Assembly: GCA_002375465.1 (NCBI GenBank)
Contig: DFLT01000014.1
Span: 124,001 to 188,000 of the forward strand
Direction of reading: 5' to 3'
Length of the DNA stretch: 64,000 nt
DNA from: Alphaproteobacteria bacterium UBA3612
GTDB taxonomy: Bacteria; Pseudomonadota; Alphaproteobacteria; Sphingomonadales; Sphingomonadaceae
The notes beneath the pieces were generated by a model. It searched no databases. It had not been told where the DNA came from and saw only the letters and a program-made list of their open reading frames with translations. This document shows, piece by piece, positions 53,553 to 60,455 of this stretch (within the stretch, counting starts at the first letter, position 1; each line of letters begins with the position of its first letter). Made by a program: the position numbers and the translations under genes.

Positions 53553-54294
53553 AAGAGCTATCATACTGAGCGCAGGGCAGGGGTCGCGTTTGCTGCCGCT
53601 GACAGAAGATCGGCCGAAGTGCCTTATCGATTTCAACGGTCGGACCTTGCTGTCATGGCAGCTCGACATGCTCATCGCTAATGGGATGAAAGAAATTTTC
53701 GTGGTCACGGGCTTTCGGGCGGACATGATCGATGCCGAGCTGACGGCACGAACCGATCCGGCAAACGTGCGTATCCAGACCATCTTCAATCCATTTTACA
53801 ATGTTGCAGACAATCTGGGTTCTGTCTGGCTGGCGCGCGAATATATGGACCGCGGATTCTTGCTGTTGAACGGCGATACGCTGGTTTCGCGCGAATTGAT
53901 CGCCCTCGTTCTGGCCGCTCCCTCTGCCCCCATCCGCGTGACGGTGGACATAAAGAAGCAGGGATATGACAGTGACGACATGCGCGTCGAACTAGACGGC
54001 GAACGTCTTCTCGACATTGGCAAGCGCCTGCCGGTGGAACGAAGCCATGCCGAATCCATCGGGCTGCTGCGTTTTCAGGACGACGGCGCAAAACAATTTC
54101 GTGCCAAGGTCGAGGAAATGATGGCCACGGACGAGGGGCTGAGAAACTGGTATCTGCGTGTCATTCATTATCTCGCGCTCGATCCCAAAAGCCCCGTTTT
54201 CGTGACCCCAATCGTGGGACATGAATGGGGTGAAGTGGATTTTCCCCGAGATGTGGAATCGGGCCGAAGCCTTACGAAAAGCTGGATGAGCTAA
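53545..54294 (+). CDS. Sugar/alcohol-phosphate cytidylyltransferase-like (LicC/COG1213 type)
   Basis: 249 residues from GTG 53545; a GTG at 53527 is possible. IILSAGQGSRLLPLTEDRPKCLIDFNG (about 5-31) is the complete signature with the catalytic Arg and Lys; NPFYNVADNLGSVWLA, LLLNGDTLVS (metal Asp) and EWGEVDFPRDVES (second Asp) follow. This set matches the choline-phosphate/inositol-phosphate cytidylyltransferase-like group better than GlmU or RmlA, but the alcohol is not determinable. With the CDP-alcohol phosphotransferase next door it could form a CDP-activated headgroup. Confidence 0.82.
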   Translation: MIERAIILSAGQGSRLLPLTEDRPKCLIDFNGRTLLSWQLDMLIANGMKEIFVVTGFRADMIDAELTARTDPANVRIQTIFNPFYNVADNLGSVWLAREYMDRGFLLLNGDTLVSRELIALVLAAPSAPIRVTVDIKKQGYDSDDMRVELDGERLLDIGKRLPVERSHAESIGLLRFQDDGAKQFRAKVEEMMATDEGLRNWYLRVIHYLALDPKSPVFVTPIVGHEWGEVDFPRDVESGRSLTKSWMS

Positions 54295-54321
54295 CCCACA
54301 GCTATCGCCACGGAAGGGTTG

Positions 54322-54753
54322 TTATCGCGGCCACAGGCCCTTCAGCCAGCCGGTGAGCTCGGCAATATCGGCTTCGGACAGGTTCACAGCCTCACCCAAC
54401 TGCGGCACCTTGGGCCAACCTGCGTCCGCATAGGCTTGTCCGGCCCGGATGCGATCTCCCTCATAACGCGGAATGACGTGATAATGAACATGAGGGTCGA
54501 CCATCATCAGCATGAGATAGTTGAGTTTCTCGAACTTCACTGCCTCCGACAGGACAGCTTCGATATGCGCTGTCACATCAGCAAGCTCTTCGAAGGCTTC
54601 GGCTGGTAACTTCGATAAGGCAAGCGCGTCGCTTTTTGCCGCGAGAACCAGACTGCCCAGGGTCGGCTGGGCGGGGCGCAACAGCACCACCCACTGATCA
54701 TATTCGTGAATCAGAGTGGCTGGATATCCGAATTTCTCGATCGTATCGTTCAT
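54322..54753 (-). CDS. HIT-family nucleotide hydrolase
   Basis: 143 residues. The histidine triad HVHYHVIPR (His88, His90, His92) is intact, with the preceding LNYLMLMMVDPHVH strand. Such enzymes cleave nucleoside phosphate esters or phosphoramidates. Its start overlaps the CDP-alcohol phosphotransferase stop (ATGA), so the two are co-translated; it might clean up nucleotide by-products of the transferase (inference). Confidence 0.88.
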   Translation of the reverse strand: MNDTIEKFGYPATLIHEYDQWVVLLRPAQPTLGSLVLAAKSDALALSKLPAEAFEELADVTAHIEAVLSEAVKFEKLNYLMLMMVDPHVHYHVIPRYEGDRIRAGQAYADAGWPKVPQLGEAVNLSEADIAELTGWLKGLWPR

Positions 54754-55820
54754 TCAGGTTCTTCCATATCGGTTCCAACCAGCCAACTTGTCAGCTCTTC
54801 GCCCCTGCGGCGGCGCATCGCAGCCTGGCATAGCCGAACGAAATGAAAGACGAGTGACAGGCCGGTCCAGATCGTGACAGCCCATAGTCCCAGGTCGGGC
54901 CGGGCGAAAAGCAGGCTGAGCAATAGGATGACCATGTTGGGGTTCCGGCGTGCGGTCACAAGCCGAAATTGGGTGTCCGCGCGCTCCCAAACATGGATAT
55001 GCATGTCGGCTACTCGGATGAAATAGCCTTCGATCAGGCGCTGCAAGACATAGCCCGCGACAAGCGCAGCGATCAGCCCCCAGAACAGCGTCGGATCCAT
55101 CGCGAGGCCAACAGCGCCAAGGCCCGCACCCCAGGCCCACCACCAGAAGGGCGGGTGGACCAGGTCGATACCATGATCGAAAATATTTCCCCACCAGCTG
55201 GACGTGATGCTGCAACGCGCAAGTTTCCCGTCGACTGTATCGAGCACCATGAAGATGAACGCAGTCGCCATGCCGGTCCAATACCAACCGTGCATCCACA
55301 AAAAGAACGTCGCCACACACAGAATGGCCCCGATCGACGTCACCATGTTCGGCGTCATTCCAAGACGAGCGGCAATGCGCGTCAGGAACAGCGCCCATTC
55401 GGGCCATAGATATTTGGTCAAGGCATCTGTGACGCCCTTATACGCGGAATAATAGCTTGCACGCTCCAGAGTCGGGACTGTCTCGGGCGTCAAGCGATCG
55501 AGAAATGGGCGCTCCCGTTTTCTCAGTTCATGATTGTAGATGGTGCGGCCGCTTTCATGGGCGACGACGCGCTCCGGCGCGCCGCGATGAGCGAGGACGG
55601 TTTCGCCGCCGAGGGTGAGGACAAGTCCGGGACGTTCAGCGACATAAGCATACCATTGCGGGTCAAAGGCAAAGCGGCGATCAACCTCGATGTAATTGTC
55701 GCCGGACAGGGCACCGTTCTTCTCTTCATGTTTCGTTGCCAGGCGGCGTGCACGCTCCTCTGCGGTCAGGCCCCACAATCTTGTCTTGTTTTCGCCCGTG
55801 AAGCGGACACGATCGGGCAT
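54750..55820 (-). CDS. CDP-alcohol phosphatidyltransferase family membrane enzyme
   Basis: 356 residues. A soluble N-terminal domain of about 140 residues, not recognised with confidence but possibly a remnant nucleotidyltransferase, precedes a five- or six-helix membrane domain. The catalytic motif is complete: D194, D197-G198, A201-R202, G211, D215, D219 (DTVDGKLAR...GNIFDHGID). It transfers a phospho-alcohol from a CDP-carrier to an acceptor alcohol, as in phospholipid or di-inositol-phosphate synthesis. Neighbours suggest a surface glycan or lipid product; the substrate is unknown. Confidence 0.88.
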   Translation of the reverse strand: MPDRVRFTGENKTRLWGLTAEERARRLATKHEEKNGALSGDNYIEVDRRFAFDPQWYAYVAERPGLVLTLGGETVLAHRGAPERVVAHESGRTIYNHELRKRERPFLDRLTPETVPTLERASYYSAYKGVTDALTKYLWPEWALFLTRIAARLGMTPNMVTSIGAILCVATFFLWMHGWYWTGMATAFIFMVLDTVDGKLARCSITSSWWGNIFDHGIDLVHPPFWWWAWGAGLGAVGLAMDPTLFWGLIAALVAGYVLQRLIEGYFIRVADMHIHVWERADTQFRLVTARRNPNMVILLLSLLFARPDLGLWAVTIWTGLSLVFHFVRLCQAAMRRRRGEELTSWLVGTDMEEPE

Positions 55821-55927
55821 TGATAATCACCTGCGGAGAAAAACTGTTCTAGAAGGGCCTGCTACACCCGATGAAGCGCATCGCCAACCGCTGGCGCGGC
55901 GCACGGTGTCGGGCTAGGCGCTGGCTC

Positions 55928-57268
55928 ATGAGCGACGGTATTTATCACGGCCAACGTTCCGGCAGTCTGCGAGGGTTGGCGGCTAATTTCGCCTGGCTGC
56001 TCGGCGGTCGCACCGCCGCGGCCGTTTTCAGCCTGATCTATCTCGCCATACTTACCCGCACGCTGGGGCCGGTGGATTACGGTCAGTTCGCGCTGATCAT
56101 CGGCACGGCGCAGGCGGTCACCGCATTCGTCTCCTTTCAGACCTGGCAGGTCGTCGTGCGCTTTGGAATGGACCGGCTCCGCGCGGGCAGGGAGGGGGAT
56201 CTCGTTGCCTTGCTTAAATTCTGCATCCTGCTCGATATCGCCGGGGCCCTGGTCGGTGCTGTGCTGGCCGTGATTCTCGTACTCAGCCTCGCGCCGTTGT
56301 TCGGCTGGTCGGATCAGCTGGTCCGTTACGCGCTTATCTTCGCTGCAGCTTCGCTCCTGTTCGTAAAATCGACGCCCAACGGTATCCTTCGCCTCTATGA
56401 TCGCTTTGCCGTCGCTGCCAATGTTGAGGCTGCGCTGACGGCCGCGAGGCTGGTCGGTGCGGTCATCGTGTGGCTGGCCACCCCATCGATCGGCAGCTTC
56501 ATCCTTGTATGGGCGCTGGCCGAATTTGCCGCGTGCGCGCTTTCATGGGTGCTGGCCCTTCGTGCCAGCCGGTCGCTTCGCTGGTCGGAAGTACCAGCGC
56601 ACCCTCGTCAGGTGCTTCAGGACACACCCGGACTCGGACGCTTCGCGGTGATAACCAACATTGCACAAATGGTGGGATTGGCGGGCAAGCAGGTTCCCGT
56701 GCTGTTGACAGGATTATTTGTCGGGCCGGCGGCCGCGGGCGGGTTCCAGATCGCGTTGCAACTGGGGAACGCCCTGACGAAGGTTGGCGCGCTTGCCGTG
56801 CAGACATTGCTGCCCGAACTCATGCGCGCCAAAACATTCGCGATCGAGAACGGCGAGCAGGCATTCCGGCGCCTGCTAAATTCGTCTCTCGCAATCGGCG
56901 CCATTGCAGGGACGGTCGTTCTGTTGGTCGTGGTGCTGTTCGGCAGATTCGCCCTTACAGGCATCGCCGGGCCGGAGTTCGCATCGGCCTATCCATTGCT
57001 CGTTCTCATCGCGCTTGCCTCGGCGATCAGTCTCGCGACTGTGCCGCTGGAACCTGCACTCTATGCCAGCGGAGGAGAGATGGCGGCGGTGAAGGTACGC
57101 GTCGTGACCACCGCGCTCGCCGTGGCGGCAATGGCTATACTCGGTGCATATTGGGACGCGATCGGCATCGCATTTGCCATTCTCGGCGGCGCGCTGATCG
57201 CCGGGGTAGCCCTCGCCTGGTCGCTGAAGCGACACATTGACACCGGAAATAAGGAAAACGGCGCGTGA
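55928..57268 (+). CDS. Wzx-like polysaccharide flippase
   Basis: About 446 residues from ATG 55928 (WLM-SDGIYH); ATG 55871 adds an Arg-rich leader and neither has a clear RBS. Twelve to fourteen hydrophobic helices cover nearly the whole protein, starting ANFAWLLGGRTAAAVFSLIYLAILTRTLGPVDYG (about 18-51), the usual start of the oligosaccharide flippase family (MOP superfamily). It would turn lipid-linked units to the periplasm. Divergent from the CDP-alcohol phosphotransferase. Confidence 0.85.
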   Translation: MSDGIYHGQRSGSLRGLAANFAWLLGGRTAAAVFSLIYLAILTRTLGPVDYGQFALIIGTAQAVTAFVSFQTWQVVVRFGMDRLRAGREGDLVALLKFCILLDIAGALVGAVLAVILVLSLAPLFGWSDQLVRYALIFAAASLLFVKSTPNGILRLYDRFAVAANVEAALTAARLVGAVIVWLATPSIGSFILVWALAEFAACALSWVLALRASRSLRWSEVPAHPRQVLQDTPGLGRFAVITNIAQMVGLAGKQVPVLLTGLFVGPAAAGGFQIALQLGNALTKVGALAVQTLLPELMRAKTFAIENGEQAFRRLLNSSLAIGAIAGTVVLLVVVLFGRFALTGIAGPEFASAYPLLVLIALASAISLATVPLEPALYASGGEMAAVKVRVVTTALAVAAMAILGAYWDAIGIAFAILGGALIAGVALAWSLKRHIDTGNKENGA

Positions 57269-57326
57269 CGTTCGCTTAGCGAGGCGCTATCGACCGTTGC
57301 AAATTGAATGTTACGAAGGTTCGACC

Positions 57327-58112
57327 ATGGCCGAATTCGCCCTGCCTGCAAACAGCAAGATCACCGGCAAGACCCGCCGGTTCGAGGCGCCCGAAGGCGC
57401 AGAAAAGGTTCGCTCTTTCAGCATCTATCGCTGGTCACCAGATGATGACGAGAATCCACGCTACGACGTTTATGATGTCGACATGGCAAGCTGTGGTCCG
57501 ATGGTGCTTGACGCGCTCATCAAGATCAAGAACGAGATCGATCCGACCCTGACGTTCCGCCGGTCGTGCCGCGAGGGGATTTGCGGATCCTGCTCAATGA
57601 ACATCGGCGGCACGAATACGCTGGCCTGCACGCAGCCAATTGATGAGCTTAAGGGCGAGATTCGCATCACTCCTTTGCCGCACATGGAAGTGATCAAGGA
57701 CCTTGTTCCTGATTTCAAGCACTTCTACGCGCAATATGCTTCGATCGAACCCTGGCTGAAGACAAAGACGCCCGCTCCGGCCGGCAAGGAGCGCATCCAG
57801 TCGGAGGCGCAGCGCGACGAGTTGAACGGTCTTTACGAGTGCATCCTGTGTGCCTGCTGTTCGACGGCGTGCCCCAGCTATTGGTGGAATCAGGACAAGT
57901 TCCTTGGTCCCGCCATTCTTCTGCAAGCCTATCGGTGGCTCGCCGACAGCCGCGATGAGATGACGGGCGAGCGTCTGGACCAGTTAGAGGATCCGTTCCG
58001 GCTCTACCGCTGTCATACGATCATGAACTGCGCGAATGTGTGCCCCAAGGGTCTGAACCCTGCAAAGGCCATTGCGGAAATCAAGAAGATGGTGGTCGAG
58101 CGGCAAGTTTAA
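57327..58112 (+). CDS. sdhB: SdhB, succinate dehydrogenase iron-sulfur subunit
   Basis: 261 residues from ATG 57327 (GAAGG upstream). The plant-type 2Fe-2S ferredoxin domain has SCREGICGSC...LAC near 87-111; the C-terminal domain binds 4Fe-4S and 3Fe-4S through CILCACCSTACP near 174-185 and CANVCPKG near 241. It carries electrons from SdhA to ubiquinone. sdhC, sdhD and sdhA are not adjacent; a flippase gene precedes it. An inverted repeat lies after the stop. Confidence 0.95.
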   Translation: MAEFALPANSKITGKTRRFEAPEGAEKVRSFSIYRWSPDDDENPRYDVYDVDMASCGPMVLDALIKIKNEIDPTLTFRRSCREGICGSCSMNIGGTNTLACTQPIDELKGEIRITPLPHMEVIKDLVPDFKHFYAQYASIEPWLKTKTPAPAGKERIQSEAQRDELNGLYECILCACCSTACPSYWWNQDKFLGPAILLQAYRWLADSRDEMTGERLDQLEDPFRLYRCHTIMNCANVCPKGLNPAKAIAEIKKMVVERQV

Positions 58113-58151
58113 GGCCTCTCGTTCCAGAAACCTGTAACGCCGACCCCTTCT

Positions 58152-58187
58152 CTCATGAGCAGACGACCATGGGCGTCTGCTCATGAG
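58152..58187. repeat. Perfect 14-bp inverted repeat downstream of sdhB
   Basis: 58152-58165 and 58174-58187 are exact reverse complements around an 8-base loop that holds CCATGG. Each arm contains the palindrome CTCATGAG. No T tract follows, so it could be an mRNA 3' hairpin, a protein-binding site or a transcription end. The whole gap 58113-58417 holds no convincing gene and otherwise only this repeat. Confidence 0.75.
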
Positions 58188-58417
58188 CGCAGCGTGGTCG
58201 CTCCTGCACACACCGCCCGTCCTCCGATCAGCAATGATCCCGATATCGGACGAGATGTAACGGTCCGCCGTGGCAGCATATTGGCGACCACGCCGTGGAA
58301 GCCTCAACTGTACCTGCCAGCACAAGCTCGCCCCTATGGCGATGTACCCGACAAACAACTGATCAATATGGAAAAGGGCTTATCCGGCGATGCGCAGGAA
58401 CCTGCCAAAAGGTTCAG

Positions 58418-58492
58418 TGGCTCCCCGGGTCTGATTCGAACAGACGACCGATCGATTAACAGTCGATTGCTCTACCGCTGAGCTACCGGGGA
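58418..58492 (-). tRNA. tRNA-Asn(GTT)
   Basis: 75 bases on the reverse strand. Acceptor TCCCCGG/CCGGGGA, D stem GCTC/GAGC, anticodon stem ATCGA/TCGAT around CTGTTAA (anticodon GTT), T arm GTCTG-TTCGAAT-CAGAC, discriminator G, encoded CCA. Confidence 0.95.
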
Positions 58493-58506
58493 ACACTGAA
58501 GGCGGG

Positions 58507-58535
58507 CCTATACCAACGGTGTGACAGCCTGCCAA
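58507..58535 (-). promoter_or_regulatory. Promoter of tRNA-Asn
   Basis: On the reverse strand TTGGCA (58535-58530), 17-base spacer, TATAGG (58512-58507), 14 bases before the tRNA. Both boxes and spacing are good. Confidence 0.65.
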
Positions 58536-58569
58536 CCCGATATGTTGGCATTCCTGAAAAGACACGCGA

Positions 58570-59343
58570 TCACGTCAAAAACTGTTCCATGACGATGCGG
58601 TCGTCCAGCGCATATTCGGGGTCGAACAGCAGGTCCAAACCAACCTGGCGGTCCGAGGACACAGTCACCTCTGCAACGTCGCGCACCTCACGCTGATCGG
58701 CAACCGCAGATACCGGACGCTTGCCCGCCTCCAACATGCGGAACGTAACCTGCGCTGCCGCGGGAATCAGCGCCCCGCGCCACCGCCGGGGCCGAAACGG
58801 GCTGATCGGCGTCAGGGCAAGCAGATCGCTCGAAAGCGGCAATATCGGACCGTTGGCCGAAAGATTATAGGCAGTCGATCCTGCGGGCGTGGCCACCAGT
58901 ACGCCGTCGCACGTCAGTTCGGACATACGCACACGGCCATCAATACTGATCTCCAGCTTTGCCGTCTGGCGGGTTTCGCGCAGCAGCGACACCTCGTTGA
59001 TCGCGGGGGAGACGACATGCTCGCCAGAAATGGTGCGCGCATCCATCTTCAGCGGGTGCAGGCGAAAACTCTTGGCATTACGAAGCCGGTCGGCGAGACC
59101 TTCGGCACGAAACTCGTTCATCAGAAAGCCTACCGTTCCCCGGTTCATACCGAATACGGGAAGGGTGCGACCCTGATTGAGCATTCCGTGCAACAATTGC
59201 AGCAGGAACCCATCACCGCCCAACGCAACGACCATGTCCGCTTCCTCCAAGGGAACCCAGTCATGCAACGTTCGGACGACCTGTTCCGCGTCACGCCCTC
59301 CTTGCGTCGGCGACACGGCAAGAGCAGCGCGAGGAAAGCTCAT
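58570..59343 (-). CDS. nadK: NAD kinase
   Basis: 257 residues. Phosphorylates NAD to NADP. The catalytic GGDGFLLQ is at 42-49 (Asp44), with PVFGMNRGTVGFLMNE near 62-77, and the second conserved block CDGVLVATPAGSTAYNLSANGPIL near 144-167. Start overlaps the moaA stop by four bases. Confidence 0.95.
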   Translation of the reverse strand: MSFPRAALAVSPTQGGRDAEQVVRTLHDWVPLEEADMVVALGGDGFLLQLLHGMLNQGRTLPVFGMNRGTVGFLMNEFRAEGLADRLRNAKSFRLHPLKMDARTISGEHVVSPAINEVSLLRETRQTAKLEISIDGRVRMSELTCDGVLVATPAGSTAYNLSANGPILPLSSDLLALTPISPFRPRRWRGALIPAAAQVTFRMLEAGKRPVSAVADQREVRDVAEVTVSSDRQVGLDLLFDPEYALDDRIVMEQFLT

Positions 59344-60347
59344 CCGCCAGTAAAACTCATGTGGCGTGGGGTCGATATCGAGCTGGCGCCACGTTCAATG
59401 ACGAAGTCATGCCCCTTCGGCTTTCGCGAAATCGCCTCGTCAAGCGCCGCGTCCAGCATGCCCTCATCCTCGCTGGCGCGCACCACGGCCCGCAGGTCCG
59501 CGCGATCCTCCTGACCCAGGCACATGTAAAGCTGACCCGTCGCCGTCAGGCGAACCCGGTTGCACCCTTCACAGAAATTATGCGTCAGCGGCGTGATGAA
59601 CCCCAACCGCCCGCCGGTTTCCTCGACCTGAAAGTAACGCGCCGGGCCTCCGGTAGAATAAACCAGCGGCGTCAGTTCATAGCGTTCCGCCAAGCGGCCG
59701 CGCACGACGGACAGCGGCAGGTAATGATTCGCGCGATCCTCGCCGGTATCGCCCATGGGCATTGTCTCGATAAACGTCAGGTCGTGACCCGCGCCGTGCG
59801 CCCAAAGCATCATCGACTCGAGTTCGTCCTCGTTCACATGGCGCAGCGCGACGGCGTTGATCTTCACGGAGATGCCAGCTGCTTGCGCCGCCGCAATCCC
59901 CTCTTTCACGCGTTCAATATCTCCCCAGCGTGTGATGCTACGAAACCGGTCGGCATCCAGCGTGTCTAGGCTGACATTGATGCGCCGCACCCCCGCATTC
60001 GCCAGGCCCGCCGCATGCTTGGCAAGCTGATTGCCGTTCGACGTAAGGGTCAACTCCTCCAACGCGCCACTATCCAGATGCCGGGAAAGGCGCTCCGCTA
60101 AGCCCACTATCCCGCGCCGGACCAGCGGCTCACCCCCGGTCAGCCGTAGTTTACGCACGCCGCGGCGGATGAAGGCACTGGCGATCCGATCGATCTCCTC
60201 CAGGCTCAGCACTTCCTTGCGGGGCAGAAACTCCATGTCCTCCGCCATGCAATAGGTGCATCGCAGGTCGCACCGGTCCGTAACCGACACCCGCAAATAG
60301 GTGACCTGGCGACCGAATTTATCCACAAGAGGGGGAAGTGCCGACAT
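59340..60347 (-). CDS. moaA: MoaA, GTP 3',8-cyclase
   Basis: 335 residues. Radical SAM enzyme for the first step of molybdenum cofactor synthesis. N-terminal cluster Cys26, Cys30, Cys33 (DRCDLRCTYCMAED), SAM-binding TGGEPLVRRG near 71-80, and the C-terminal cluster cysteines in THNFCEGCNRVRLTATGQLYMC. The usual C-terminal GG is present at the end (SFTGG), needed for activation. No other moa genes are in the window. It overlaps nadK. Confidence 0.95.
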   Translation of the reverse strand: MSALPPLVDKFGRQVTYLRVSVTDRCDLRCTYCMAEDMEFLPRKEVLSLEEIDRIASAFIRRGVRKLRLTGGEPLVRRGIVGLAERLSRHLDSGALEELTLTSNGNQLAKHAAGLANAGVRRINVSLDTLDADRFRSITRWGDIERVKEGIAAAQAAGISVKINAVALRHVNEDELESMMLWAHGAGHDLTFIETMPMGDTGEDRANHYLPLSVVRGRLAERYELTPLVYSTGGPARYFQVEETGGRLGFITPLTHNFCEGCNRVRLTATGQLYMCLGQEDRADLRAVVRASEDEGMLDAALDEAISRKPKGHDFVIERGASSISTPRHMSFTGG

Positions 60348-60455
60348 TATTCGCTAGTGCGTATCCATTGCGCACCTTCAGGGCAAGCGCGGCAAACGGG
60401 CACTGGCCACCCGCGGGTACATTCGGGTAGGAACGGAACGGATCGTTCCGGCATA

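Noticed and set aside
58208..58221. 14-base match to the universal 16S rRNA segment near position 1392 (ACACACCGCCCGTC)
   Set aside because: The flanks do not match 16S rRNA and no other rRNA sequence is nearby; treated as chance or a tiny relic.
58155..58481. 108-codon forward frame in the gap after sdhB
   Set aside because: Starts inside the inverted repeat and runs through tRNA-Asn; no RBS and no family.
60431..60446. GGAACG-GAT-CGTTCC inverted repeat upstream of the phosphodiesterase, considered as a LexA-type operator
   Set aside because: Alphaproteobacterial LexA boxes are GTTC-N7-GTTC direct repeats; spacing and orientation differ, so no regulator is assigned.
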